A stretch of DNA of 64,000 nt from Pseudomonas sp. Gutcm_11s (GCF_028649395.1 NZ_JAQSUW010000011.1:394429-458428); one strand, 5' to 3'. Counted from the stretch's first letter, positions 35,612-44,396 are shown. The notes: generated from the sequence alone by a model not told the origin. Numbers and translations are program-made.

Positions 35612-38169
35612 CAGACGGCCTCCATGGTCACGGGAATCAGTTCGAGTTCGTTGTCGCGCGCCGGGCGGCGCTGGCCGCGTTCGCGGACGAAGTGGATGTC
35701 CGGGTCACCGCCGTGCTCGTTGACGAAGGTGCGGAAGCGCTTGAGCTTCTCCTCGTCCTTCAGCGCGTTGGCCCATTCGCATTCGTAGCGGTCGACCACC
35801 AGTTGCATCTGCGCTTCCAGCTCGTCGCCCAGGCCCAGGCTGTCGTGGATGATCACGTCCTTGAGGTAGTCCAGGCCGCCTTCCAGCGATTCGCGCCATA
35901 CGGAGGTGCGCTGCAGCTTGTCGGCGGTGCGGATGTAGAACATCAGCACGCGGTCGATGTAGCGCACCAGGGTGGCGTCATCCAGGTCGGTGGCGAACAG
36001 CTCGGCATGGCGTGGACGCATGCCGCCGTTGCCGCAGACGTAGAGGTTCCAGCCGTTCTCGGTGGCGATCACGCCGATGTCCTTGCTCTGCGCTTCGGCG
36101 CATTCGCGGGTGCAGCCGGAGACGGCGAACTTGATCTTGTGCGGCGAGCGCAGGCCCTTGTAGCGGTCCTCCAGCAGCAGCGCCATGCCGACGCTGTCCT
36201 GCACGCCATAGCGGCACCAGGTGCTGCCGACGCAGCTCTTCACCGTACGCAGCGACTTGCCGTAGGCGTGGCCGGTTTCGAAACCGGCGGCGATCAGCTC
36301 GCCCCAGATTTCCGGCAGTTCGTGCAGCTGGGCACCGAACAGGTCGATGCGCTGGCCGCCGGTGATCTTGGTGTAGAGGTCGTACTTCTTCGCCACCGCG
36401 CCGATGGCGATCAGGCCGTCCGGGGTGATCTCACCGCCGGGGATGCGCGGCACCACCGAGTAGGTGCCGTTCTTCTGCATGTTGGCCATGAAGGTGTCGT
36501 TGGTGTCCTGCAGCGGCACCAGCGCCGGGTTCATGATCGGGCGGTTCCAGCAGGAGGCGAGGATCGAGCCCACGGCCGGCTTGCAGATGTCGCAGCCGAC
36601 ATGGCCCTTGCCGTGCTTGGCCAGCAGCTCCTCGAAGCTCTCGATGTTCTCCACGCGGACGAAGTGGTAGAGCTCCTGGCGGGTGTAGGCGAAGTGCTCG
36701 CACAGGCTCTTGTCGACTTCCACGCCACGGGCGGTGAGCTCGTGCTCGACCACCTGCTTGAGCAGCGCCGCGCAGCCGCCGCAGCCGGTGGCCGCCTTGG
36801 TGCAGGCCTTGACCCCGGCGATGTCGCTGCAGCCACCGTCGATGGCCGAGCAGATCGCACCCTTGCTGACGTTGTGGCAGGAGCAGATGGTGGCAGTGTC
36901 CGGCAGGGCATCGGCGCCCAGCGCCGGGGCGCCTTCGCCGGCCGGCATGATCAGGCTGGCCGGGTCTTCCGGCAGCTTGATGCCATTCTGCGCGTACTGC
37001 AGCAGGGTGTCGTAGTAGCTGTTGTCGCCGACCAGCACGGCGCCGAGCACCTGCTTGCCGTCGGCGGATACGACTAAACGGCGGTAGCTGGAAGTGGCCT
37101 CGTCGATGTAGCGGTAGCTCTTCGCGCCGGGCATCGCGCCGTGGGCGTCGCCGATGGAGCCGACGTCCACGCCGAGCAGCTTGAGCTTGGTCGACATGTC
37201 CGCGCCGAGGAAGGGCTGACCCTCCTGGCCGCACAGCTGGGCTGCCACCAGGCGGGCCATCTGGTAGCCGGGGGCGACCAGGCCGAAGATGCTGCCGTTC
37301 CACGCCGCACACTCGCCGATGGCGAAGATGTGCTCGTCGCTGGTCAGGCACTGGTCGTTGATGTTGATGCCGCCGCGAGCGCCCAGCTCCAGGCCGCAGG
37401 CGCGGGCCAGGGCGTCCTGCGGGCGGATGCCGGCGGAGAACACGATCAGGTCGGTCTCGAGGAAGTCGTCGCCGGCGAAGTTCATGCGGTAGCGGTACTC
37501 GCTGCCGGCGCAGATGCTCTGGGTGGCTTTGGATAGGTGCACGCCGACGCCGAGGTCCTCGATGCGGGCTTTCAGTGCGGCGCCGCCGAAGTCGTCCAGC
37601 TGTACCGGCATCAGGCGCGGGGCGAATTCCACCACGTGGGCTTCCAGGCCCAGGGATTTCAGCGCGTTGGCCGCTTCCAGGCCGAGCAGGCCGCCGCCGA
37701 CCACCACGCCACGGCGCTTGCCGTTGGCGGCAGCGCGGATGCCGTCGAGGTCGTCGAGGGTGCGGTAGACCAGGCGTGAATCACCTTCGGCGCCTTCGAT
37801 TGGCGGCACGAAGGGGTAGGAGCCGGTGGCCAGCACCAGTTTGTCGTAGCCGAGGCGGCCCTTGGCGGTGACCACTTCGCGCCTGGCGCGGTCGATCTCC
37901 AGCACCTGGGCGCTGAGGTGCAGGGTCAGGCCTTCCGCTTCATAGAGAGAGGCGGCGCTCATGGCCAGGGACTCGGCGTCGCGGCCGCCGAAGTACTCGG
38001 ACAGGTGCACGCGGTCATAGGCGCGCTGCGCTTCTTCGCCGAAGACCTCGATGCGGTAGTGCGCCAGGGCACCGCCCGCGAGCAGTTGCTCGATGCAGTT
38101 GTGGCCGACCATGCCGTTGCCGACGACGATCAGTCGTTGCTTGTCAGTGGTAGCGTCTGTGCTGTTCAT
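35611..38169 (-). CDS. nirB: Assimilatory nitrite reductase (NAD(P)H) large subunit
   Basis: An 852-residue flavo-siroheme enzyme. Order of domains: FAD/NAD-binding (VVGNGMVGHNCIEQL at the N terminus and GGGLLGLEAANAL near residue 155), BFD-like [2Fe-2S] domain with ICSCHNVSKG and ATGCGGCAALL (about 420-485), then the ferredoxin-type half and siroheme/[4Fe-4S] domain with CVGSTWCRYG and SGCTRECAEAQ. It reduces nitrite to ammonium with six electrons. Transcription probably starts at a sigma-54 site and passes an ANTAR-type terminator leader. Confidence 0.96.
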   Translation of the reverse strand: MNSTDATTDKQRLIVVGNGMVGHNCIEQLLAGGALAHYRIEVFGEEAQRAYDRVHLSEYFGGRDAESLAMSAASLYEAEGLTLHLSAQVLEIDRARREVVTAKGRLGYDKLVLATGSYPFVPPIEGAEGDSRLVYRTLDDLDGIRAAANGKRRGVVVGGGLLGLEAANALKSLGLEAHVVEFAPRLMPVQLDDFGGAALKARIEDLGVGVHLSKATQSICAGSEYRYRMNFAGDDFLETDLIVFSAGIRPQDALARACGLELGARGGININDQCLTSDEHIFAIGECAAWNGSIFGLVAPGYQMARLVAAQLCGQEGQPFLGADMSTKLKLLGVDVGSIGDAHGAMPGAKSYRYIDEATSSYRRLVVSADGKQVLGAVLVGDNSYYDTLLQYAQNGIKLPEDPASLIMPAGEGAPALGADALPDTATICSCHNVSKGAICSAIDGGCSDIAGVKACTKAATGCGGCAALLKQVVEHELTARGVEVDKSLCEHFAYTRQELYHFVRVENIESFEELLAKHGKGHVGCDICKPAVGSILASCWNRPIMNPALVPLQDTNDTFMANMQKNGTYSVVPRIPGGEITPDGLIAIGAVAKKYDLYTKITGGQRIDLFGAQLHELPEIWGELIAAGFETGHAYGKSLRTVKSCVGSTWCRYGVQDSVGMALLLEDRYKGLRSPHKIKFAVSGCTRECAEAQSKDIGVIATENGWNLYVCGNGGMRPRHAELFATDLDDATLVRYIDRVLMFYIRTADKLQRTSVWRESLEGGLDYLKDVIIHDSLGLGDELEAQMQLVVDRYECEWANALKDEEKLKRFRTFVNEHGGDPDIHFVRERGQRRPARDNELELIPVTMEAV

Positions 38170-38211
38170 AGCGTTTCCCGGCCAAAGCTCATCAGGTTTT
38201 TCCGCGGCAAT

Positions 38212-38250
38212 AAAAAAGGCGCCTGAAACCTTGCGGTCTCAGGCGCCTTT
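38212..38250 (-). terminator. Leader terminator of nirBD (antitermination target)
   Basis: On the minus strand, arm AAAGGCGCCTGAGACC, GNRA tetraloop GCAA, then the complementary arm (one G-T pair) and a run of T. It lies 43 bases before the nirB start, inside the leader. Its 5' arm overlaps the second ANTAR hairpin, so the two cannot form together. Confidence 0.88.
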
Positions 38251-38316
38251 GCCTGTTCTGTCCGATGCCATCGCGGGGCATCGTTGTCGCCCATGTGTTC
38301 GATCGCCATTGATCGA
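38240..38316 (-). promoter_or_regulatory. ANTAR two-hairpin motif in the nirB leader
   Basis: P1 (38316-38299): stem TCGATC/GATCGA with hexaloop AATGGC. P2 (38255-38240): stem CAGGC/GCCTG with hexaloop AAAGGC. Both loops have A at position 1 and G at position 4, the recognition rule of ANTAR antiterminators such as NasR and NasT. The two are 43 bases apart, with a third 7-bp hairpin between them (loop without A1/G4), longer than the usual short linker. P2 excludes the terminator. Confidence 0.75.
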
Positions 38317-38353
38317 CTGGGCCGCCCGGATACAGCGGGCTCGATGGGGTCTA

Positions 38354-38369
38354 TGCAGTGGCTGTGCCA
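38354..38369 (-). promoter_or_regulatory. Sigma-54 promoter of nirBD
   Basis: On the minus strand TGGCACAGCCACTGCA has GG and GC at -24 and -12 with the strict spacing, matching TGGCAC-N5-TTGCW with one mismatch (C for the first T of TTGC). The predicted start, near 38343, is just upstream of the first ANTAR hairpin. Confidence 0.78.
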
Positions 38370-38574
38370 GTTTTTTCGAATGCTGCTGCAGCCCTTGTTG
38401 CATGGGCCTTTGCGCCTGGCGAATGGACTCGACCCTGGAGCTTTTCGAGACCCAAAAGGAGGCGCGCGGCAGCTGCTCTGCCCCAATGTGAATCGCATTG
38501 GTGCGCGGTGGTTTTCCCGTGCAAGGCATCTGTAGGCCGCATGCTGCCTGCACTTGCGCCGTGTTCGCCGAGGC

Positions 38575-38590
38575 TGGCGCGTGCCTTGCT
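38575..38590 (+). promoter_or_regulatory. Sigma-54 promoter of the nitrate reductase gene
   Basis: TGGCGCGTGCCTTGCT matches TGGCACG-N4-TTGCW with one mismatch and exact spacing. The predicted start near 38601 is just before the first ANTAR hairpin of this leader. Confidence 0.8.
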
Positions 38591-38604
38591 ATGGCTCTGC
38601 CACA

Positions 38605-38646
38605 GGCAATCAATGTGGATTGCCACTTCACGACAAAGGCGCCGTG
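38605..38646 (+). promoter_or_regulatory. ANTAR two-hairpin motif in the nitrate reductase leader
   Basis: P1 (38605-38624): stem GGCAATC/GATTGCC with hexaloop AATGTG. A 4-base linker follows. P2 (38629-38646): stem CACGAC/GCCGTG (one A-C mismatch) with hexaloop AAAGGC, identical to the P2 loop of the nirB leader. Both loops obey the A1/G4 rule. P2 overlaps the 5' arm of the terminator. Confidence 0.82.
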
Positions 38647-38690
38647 TTGCTCCCGCTTTCAGCGGAGGGTGGCATGGCGCCTTTGCTTTT
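38634..38690 (+). terminator. Leader terminator of the nitrate reductase gene
   Basis: Arm CAAAGGCGCC (38634-38643) pairs exactly with GGCGCCTTTG (38676-38685), followed by CTTTT; a smaller hairpin CCGCT/AGCGG sits in the loop. The T-tract is modest. It ends 16 bases before the chosen start codon and excludes ANTAR hairpin P2. Confidence 0.72.
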
Positions 38691-38706
38691 GGTGGGCGGG
38701 CAGGGC

Positions 38707-41700
38707 ATGGCAGACAAGACGATACGGAGCGTATGCCCCTACTGCGGCGTTGGCTGCGGCATCGTCATGCAGGTGGCCGATGGCAAGGTGGTCAAGGTGA
38801 CGGGCGACAAGCAGCACCCGAGCAACTTCGGCCGCCTGTGCACCAAGGGCAGCTCCTGCCACCAGCCGCTGGCCGAGTCCGGTCGCATGCAGCATGCCTA
38901 TCTGCGCGAGGAACGCGCCCTCGAACCGGTGCAGACGCCGATGGCTGAAGCCATCGCCAGCGCTGCCCGGCGCCTGCGCGCGATCCTCGACGAACACGGC
39001 GCGGACGCCATTGCTCTCTATGTCTCCGGGCAGCTGTCGCTGGAGGCCCAGTACCTGGCCAATAAGCTGGTGAAGGGCTACCTGGGCAGCAACCAGATCG
39101 AGTCCAACTCGCGCCTGTGCATGGCCAGCGCCGGCAGCGGCTACAAGCTGTCGCTGGGCGCCGATGGCCCGCCCGGCTCGTACCAGGATTTCGACAAGGC
39201 GGATCTGTTCTTCGTCATCGGCGCCAACATGGCTGACTGCCACCCGATCCTGTTCCTGCGCATGATGGATCGGGTCAAGGCGGGGGCCAGGCTGATCGTG
39301 GTCGACCCCCGGCGCAGCGCCACCGCGGACAAGGCCGACCTGTTCCTGCAGATCAGACCCGGCACCGACCTGGCGCTGCTCAATGGCTTGCTGCATCTGC
39401 TGCATATAAATGGCCATAGCAATCCGGCCTTTATCGAGTGCTTCACCGAAGGCTGGGAGGTGATGCCCGAGTTCCTCGCCGAATACACGCCAGAGAGGGT
39501 TGCCGAACTGACCGGCCTGCCCGAGGCCGCCATCCGCCAGGCCGCGCAGTGGATTGGTGAAGCAGGGGAGTGGATGAGTTGCTGGACCATGGGCCTCAAC
39601 CAGAGCACCCACGGCACCTGGAACACCAACGCCATCTGCAACCTGCACCTGGCCACCGGCAAGATCTGCCGTCCCGGCAGCGGGCCGTTCTCCCTGACCG
39701 GCCAGCCCAACGCCATGGGCGGCCGCGAGATGGGCTACATGGGCCCGGGCTTGCCGGGGCAGCGCACTGTGCTGAGCGAAGACGACCGCGCCTTTGTCGA
39801 GAACGCCTGGGGCGTGCCGGCCGGCACCCTGCATACCCGCTTGGGCGGTGGCACCGTCGGCCTGTTCGAGGATATGGCCGCCGGTAAGGTCAAGGCCTGC
39901 TGGATCATCTGCACCAACCCGGTGGCCAGCATGGCCAACCGCGGCAAGGTAATCGAGGGACTCAAGGTCGCCGAACTGGTGATCGCCCAGGACGCCTTTC
40001 TCGACACCGAGACCAACCGCTACGCCGACATCCTTCTGCCCGGTGCCCTGTGGGCCGAAGCGGACGGGGTGATGATCAACTCCGAGCGCAACCTGACCCT
40101 GATGCCGCAGGCGGTGGAACCGCCCGGCGAGGCGATGGCCGACTGGCAGATCATCGCTCGTGTCGCCTGCGAGATGGGGTTTGCCGAGGCCTTCGACTAC
40201 GCCTCGGCGGGCGAGGTGTTCGAGGAGATCAAGCGCTTCCACAACCCCAAGACCGGCTACGACCTGCGCGGCGCCAGCCACGCGCGCCTGCGCCAGACGC
40301 CGCTGCAGTGGCCATGTGCGAGTGACGAGGGCGATGACCGCGCGCCCATTCGCTATCTCAATGACGGTATCAGCCAGAAGCTCAAGCTCTTTGAGGACGG
40401 CAGCACCCCGGCCATTGCCTTCGCCACGCCCAGCGGCAAGGCGCAGTTCTTCGCCCGCCCGCACCTCGATCCGGCGGAGATGCCCGATGCGGATTTTCCC
40501 TTCGTGCTCAACACCGGGCGCCTGCAGCACCAGTGGCACACGCTGACCAAGACCGGCAAGGTCGCCACCCTGAACAAGCTCAACCCCGGGCCCTTCGTCG
40601 AGGTGCACCCGGAAGACGCCGAAGACCTCGGCGTGCGCGACAAGGATCACCTGGAGATCCGCTCGCGCCGTGGCCACGCCGTGCTGCCGGTGGTCGTCAC
40701 CGACCGCGTGCTGCCCGGCGGCTGCTTCGCGCCGTTCCACTGGAACGACCTGTACGGCGACAACCTGGCGATCAACGCCCTGACCAGCGACGCCGTCGAC
40801 CCCATTTCGCAGCAGCCGGAATTCAAGTTCTGCGCCGTCAGCCTGCGCCGCGTCGAGCTGATCGACCACCAGTTCCTGCAGACGCCCGCCGCGGCGAGCG
40901 TCGCACCCCCTTGCGAAACCCTTTCTGAACATTTTTCCGAGGAACTCGATATGTCGCATATCGACGCATTCGCCCGCCTGCTCGGCGTGCCCGAGGGCGC
41001 GCCACCGCCATTGAGCGACAGTGAGCGCACCTATATGGCCGGCTTTATCGGCGGCCTGCGCGCCAACCCGGGCGGCGGCGTACCCAGCCTGCCGCCCCAG
41101 GCGCCGCTGGCCGAACCGACCCGCCTGTGGCTGGACGGCCTGCTGGCCGGCATGTTCAACCGCGCGCCGCTGCCCCTGGGCGGTGCCGCTGTGGTGGCGC
41201 TGCCGGAGCCCGCCGCCAAGATCCCGGTGACCCTGTTGTGGGCCTCGCAGACCGGCAACGCCGAGGCATTGGCCGAACGCTTCGCCGGTCAGCTCAAGGA
41301 AGCTGGCTGCGCCGTGGAGCTGGCGGCCATGGCCGGCTACCCCATGGACAAGCTGGCCGGCGTGAGCAACCTGCTGCTGCTCAGCAGCACCTTTGGCGAC
41401 GGCGATGCACCGGACAGCGGCCAGGGCTTCTGGAACGACCTGCGCAGCAGCCAGGCGCGCCTGGACAACCTGCGCTACGCGGTGCTGGCCCTGGGCGACC
41501 CCAACTACGACCAGTTCTGCCAGCACGGCAAGAACCTCGATACCCGCCTGGCCGAGCTGGGCGCCACGCCGCTGCGCGCGCGGCTGGACTGTGACACCGA
41601 TTTCGACGAGCCGGCCGCTGCCTGGCTCAGCGAGCTGCTGCCGTTGCTGGGGCCGGTCGACACGGTCAGCCAGGCCACAGTCGCGCCCACCCCTGTCGCC

Positions 41701-42810
41701 CCGCCGGCGACGGTTAGCAAGGAGCAGCCGGCTGCCGCACGCCAGGTGATCAACCTGCGCCTGAACGCGGCTGAATCCAGCAAGGACACTCGTCAATTTG
41801 GTTTCGCCATTGGCGACTCGGGCCTCACCTACGAGGCCGGCGACGCCCTCGGCGTGTGGCCGCGCAACTGCCCGGAGCTGGTCGAGGAGGTGCTGCAGCT
41901 GGCGCGCCTGGATGGCGAGCAGCCGGTCAGCGTGGCCAAGGTCGGCGAGCTGCCGCTGCGCGAGGCGCTGGCCAGCCACTACGAGATCGCCCGGCCGAGC
42001 AACGAGGCCCTGGCGCTGATCGCTGAACGTAGCGGCAGCGCGGAACTGCGCGGCCTGCTGGGCAACAAGGCGCAGCTGAGCGACTGGCTGTGGGGCCGCC
42101 AGCTGGCCGATGTGCTGCAGGCGTTCCCCGGCGAACACGCTGCCGGCGAACTGCTGGGCAGCCTCAAGCGCCTGCAGCCGCGGCTGTACTCGATTTCCTC
42201 CAGCCCCAAGGCGCATGCCGGCGAGGTGCACCTGACCGTCTCGGCAGTGCGCTACGGCAAGCGCAAGGGCGTGGCCTCGACCTTCCTCGCCGACCGCGTC
42301 GAAGGCGGCGAGGTGCCGCTGTTCGTGCAGACCAGCAAGCACTTCCGCGTACCGCAGGACGGTGACGTGCCAATGATCATGATCGGCCCCGGCACCGGGG
42401 TGGCGCCGTTCCGCGGCTTCCTCCACGAGCGCCGCGCCCGTGGCGACGCCGGCAAGAACTGGCTGTTCTTCGGCGAGCAGCACGCGGCGACCGACTTCTA
42501 CTACCGCGACGAGCTGCAGGCGATGCAGCGCGATGGCCTGCTGACCCAGATGAGCCTGGCCTTCTCCCGCGACCAGGCCGAGAAGATCTACGTGCAGGAT
42601 CGCATCCGCGAGCAGGGCGCCGAGCTGTGGCGCTGGCTGGAGGAGGGCGCCCAGGTCTATGTCTGCGGCGACGCCAGTCGCATGGCCAAGGACGTCGACA
42701 CGGCCCTGCGCGAAGTGGCCCGTGACCAGGGAGGTCTGAGCGATGAAAAAGCCGCCGAGTACATTCGTAGGCTCGCGGACCAGAAGCGCTATCTGCGTGA
42801 TGTGTACTGA
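38707..42810 (+). CDS. Assimilatory nitrate reductase fused to a sulfite-reductase-type flavoprotein
   Basis: A 1367-residue fusion. Residues 1-735: NasA-type molybdopterin enzyme with [4Fe-4S] Cys in CPYCGVGC...LC, plus NPVASMANRG and a C-terminal dinucleotide domain. Residues 749-1367: CysJ-like flavoprotein with flavodoxin domain (LLWASQTGNAEALAERF, about 842), FAD domain (RLYSISSSP) and NADP site (IGPGTGVAPFRGF, about 1225). NADPH electrons would pass through FAD and FMN to reduce nitrate to nitrite for NirBD. At 40951 an in-frame ATG with GAGGAA six bases ahead marks the junction. Start 38707 is preferred over 38674, which lies inside the leader terminator. Confidence 0.92.
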   Translation: MADKTIRSVCPYCGVGCGIVMQVADGKVVKVTGDKQHPSNFGRLCTKGSSCHQPLAESGRMQHAYLREERALEPVQTPMAEAIASAARRLRAILDEHGADAIALYVSGQLSLEAQYLANKLVKGYLGSNQIESNSRLCMASAGSGYKLSLGADGPPGSYQDFDKADLFFVIGANMADCHPILFLRMMDRVKAGARLIVVDPRRSATADKADLFLQIRPGTDLALLNGLLHLLHINGHSNPAFIECFTEGWEVMPEFLAEYTPERVAELTGLPEAAIRQAAQWIGEAGEWMSCWTMGLNQSTHGTWNTNAICNLHLATGKICRPGSGPFSLTGQPNAMGGREMGYMGPGLPGQRTVLSEDDRAFVENAWGVPAGTLHTRLGGGTVGLFEDMAAGKVKACWIICTNPVASMANRGKVIEGLKVAELVIAQDAFLDTETNRYADILLPGALWAEADGVMINSERNLTLMPQAVEPPGEAMADWQIIARVACEMGFAEAFDYASAGEVFEEIKRFHNPKTGYDLRGASHARLRQTPLQWPCASDEGDDRAPIRYLNDGISQKLKLFEDGSTPAIAFATPSGKAQFFARPHLDPAEMPDADFPFVLNTGRLQHQWHTLTKTGKVATLNKLNPGPFVEVHPEDAEDLGVRDKDHLEIRSRRGHAVLPVVVTDRVLPGGCFAPFHWNDLYGDNLAINALTSDAVDPISQQPEFKFCAVSLRRVELIDHQFLQTPAAASVAPPCETLSEHFSEELDMSHIDAFARLLGVPEGAPPPLSDSERTYMAGFIGGLRANPGGGVPSLPPQAPLAEPTRLWLDGLLAGMFNRAPLPLGGAAVVALPEPAAKIPVTLLWASQTGNAEALAERFAGQLKEAGCAVELAAMAGYPMDKLAGVSNLLLLSSTFGDGDAPDSGQGFWNDLRSSQARLDNLRYAVLALGDPNYDQFCQHGKNLDTRLAELGATPLRARLDCDTDFDEPAAAWLSELLPLLGPVDTVSQATVAPTPVAPPATVSKEQPAAARQVINLRLNAAESSKDTRQFGFAIGDSGLTYEAGDALGVWPRNCPELVEEVLQLARLDGEQPVSVAKVGELPLREALASHYEIARPSNEALALIAERSGSAELRGLLGNKAQLSDWLWGRQLADVLQAFPGEHAAGELLGSLKRLQPRLYSISSSPKAHAGEVHLTVSAVRYGKRKGVASTFLADRVEGGEVPLFVQTSKHFRVPQDGDVPMIMIGPGTGVAPFRGFLHERRARGDAGKNWLFFGEQHAATDFYYRDELQAMQRDGLLTQMSLAFSRDQAEKIYVQDRIREQGAELWRWLEEGAQVYVCGDASRMAKDVDTALREVARDQGGLSDEKAAEYIRRLADQKRYLRDVY

Positions 42811-42816
42811 AATTCG

Positions 42817-42852
42817 GGCGGCTTTCCGCCCTGGTGTTGGCGGAAATCCGCC
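42817..42852. promoter_or_regulatory. Tandem operator-like dyads upstream of dctA
   Basis: Two copies of GGCGG-N4-CCGCC lie at 42817-42830 (centre CTTT) and 42839-42852 (centre AAAT), start to start 22 bases, two helical turns. They are 76 to 111 bases upstream of the dctA sigma-54 promoter, the usual enhancer position for DctD-type activators. The first also follows the nitrate reductase stop and could serve as a hairpin in that mRNA. Confidence 0.65.
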
Positions 42853-42927
42853 ATTGTTGGTGGTGGGTATGAATGGTGAGTGATTTTAAGTATATGAAAA
42901 ATAAGGATATTTTCTGTTTCTAGGGTT

Positions 42928-42943
42928 TGGCACAGCGCTTGCC
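42928..42943 (+). promoter_or_regulatory. Sigma-54 promoter of dctA
   Basis: TGGCACAGCGCTTGCC is a full match to TGGCAC-N5-TTGC. The predicted start lies near 42955, about 110 bases before the dctA ATG. The 75 bases between the tandem dyads and this site are A+T rich, suited to IHF or intrinsic bending. Confidence 0.85.
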
Positions 42944-43064
42944 ATTGGGACTGCAGCCCGTTCGCGGGTAACTCAACAACAAGACCCTCCAGAAAGGAGG
43001 GGCAAGCGCCATAGCCGCAATGCTCGGAAGGAACTCCGGGTGCTTGCCGCGAAGAGGAACTGCC

Positions 43065-44357
43065 ATGACCCGCACCCCCTTGTACAAGAGCCTGTATGTC
43101 CAGGTACTGGTGGCCATCGCCGTCGGTATTCTGCTCGGTCACTTCTATCCGGAAACCGGCGTAGCGCTTAAGCCGCTCGGCGACGGTTTCGTCAAACTGA
43201 TCAAAATGGTCATCGCCCCCATCATCTTCTGCACCGTGGTCAGCGGTATCGCTGGCATGCAGGACATGAAGGCCGTGGGCAAGACCGGCGGCTACGCGCT
43301 GCTGTACTTCGAGATCGTCTCCACGGTGGCCCTGATCATCGGCCTGGTGGTGGTCAACATCGTCGAGCCGGGCGTCGGCATGCACGTCGACCCGAGCACC
43401 CTGGATGCCAGCAGCATCGCCGCCTATGCAAAGGCCGGTGAGTCGCAGAGCACCGTGGCGTTCCTGCTCAACGTGATTCCAGCCACCGTGGTGGGTGCCT
43501 TCGCCAATGGCGACATCCTGCAAGTGCTGTTCTTCTCGGTGATCTTCGCCTTCGCCCTGCAGCGCATGGGTGACTACGGCCGGCCGATCCTGGAGTTCAT
43601 CGACCGCATCGCCCACGTGATGTTCGGCATCATCAACATGATCATGAAGGTCGCCCCGATCGGTGCCTTCGGTGCCATGGCCTTCACCATCGGCCAGTAC
43701 GGCGTCGGTTCGCTGGTGCAGCTCGGCCAGCTGATGCTGTGCTTCTACATCACCTGCGTGTTCTTCATCCTCGTGGTGCTGGGCGGTATCGCCCGCGCCC
43801 ACGGCTTCAGCATCCTCAAGTTCATCAAGTACATCCGTGAGGAACTGATGATCGTGCTGGGCACCTCGTCCTCCGAGTCGGCCCTGCCGCGCATGCTGGA
43901 CAAGATGGAGAAGCTCGGCGCGAAGAAGAACGTGGTCGGCCTGGTAATCCCCACCGGCTACTCCTTCAACCTGGACGGCACCTCGATCTACCTGACCATG
44001 GCCGCCGTGTTCATCGCCCAGGCCACCGACACCACCATGGACATCACCCATCAGCTGACGCTGCTGGCGGTGCTGCTAATCGCCTCCAAGGGCGCCGCTG
44101 GCGTCACCGGTTCGGGCTTCATCGTGCTGGCCGCGACCCTGTCTGCCGTAGGCCATCTGCCGGTGGCCGGCCTGGCGCTGATCCTCGGTATCGACCGCTT
44201 CATGTCCGAGGCCCGTGCGCTGACCAATCTGATCGGTAACGGCGTGGCCACCATCGTGGTCGCCAAGTGGTGCAAGCAGCTGGACGAAGACACCCTGCAG
44301 CGCCAGCTCAATGGCGGCGGCAAGAACCCGCTGCCGGCCAGCGCCGAGATCGTCTGA
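43065..44357 (+). CDS. dctA: C4-dicarboxylate transporter DctA
   Basis: A 430-residue inner-membrane sodium- or proton-coupled symporter of the DAACS family. Features are [19 protein letters not shown], the serine-rich hairpin [12 protein letters not shown], the signature [24 protein letters not shown] and [19 protein letters not shown]; the sequence follows DctA. It imports succinate, fumarate and malate. The ATG at 43065 has AGAGGA eight bases ahead. The sigma-54 promoter implies control by a DctB/DctD pair encoded elsewhere. Confidence 0.96.
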   Translation: MTRTPLYKSLYVQVLVAIAVGILLGHFYPETGVALKPLGDGFVKLIKMVIAPIIFCTVVSGIAGMQDMKAVGKTGGYALLYFEIVSTVALIIGLVVVNIVEPGVGMHVDPSTLDASSIAAYAKAGESQSTVAFLLNVIPATVVGAFANGDILQVLFFSVIFAFALQRMGDYGRPILEFIDRIAHVMFGIINMIMKVAPIGAFGAMAFTIGQYGVGSLVQLGQLMLCFYITCVFFILVVLGGIARAHGFSILKFIKYIREELMIVLGTSSSESALPRMLDKMEKLGAKKNVVGLVIPTGYSFNLDGTSIYLTMAAVFIAQATDTTMDITHQLTLLAVLLIASKGAAGVTGSGFIVLAATLSAVGHLPVAGLALILGIDRFMSEARALTNLIGNGVATIVVAKWCKQLDEDTLQRQLNGGGKNPLPASAEIV

Positions 44358-44396
44358 TTCCGTGTTTACCGCTCGCCCCGCGAGCGGTCTCTCCTG

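Larger units (their letters stand above)
38170..38706. other. Divergent control region of nirBD and the nitrate reductase gene
   Basis: A 537-base region with no supported gene. On each strand it has a sigma-54 promoter (38354-38369 minus; 38575-38590 plus), an ANTAR-type hairpin pair, and a terminator hairpin before the start codon. Between the two promoters lie about 205 bases that should hold enhancer sites for an NtrC-class activator; I see one TGGTGC half-site (38499-38504) but no full site. Confidence 0.7.

Noticed and set aside
38495..38510. NtrC-type half-site (TGGTGC) between the two sigma-54 promoters
   Set aside because: The partner half is not found at the right spacing, so I do not call an NtrC site.
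38674..38706. Earlier ATG for the nitrate reductase fusion with a good GGAGGG ribosome site
   Set aside because: It lies within the leader terminator hairpin and would add residues not typical of the family; it remains a second choice.
38659..42483. Minus-strand ORF of 1274 codons
   Set aside because: It is antisense to the nitrate reductase fusion, which carries iron-sulfur, flavodoxin and NADP motifs in order.
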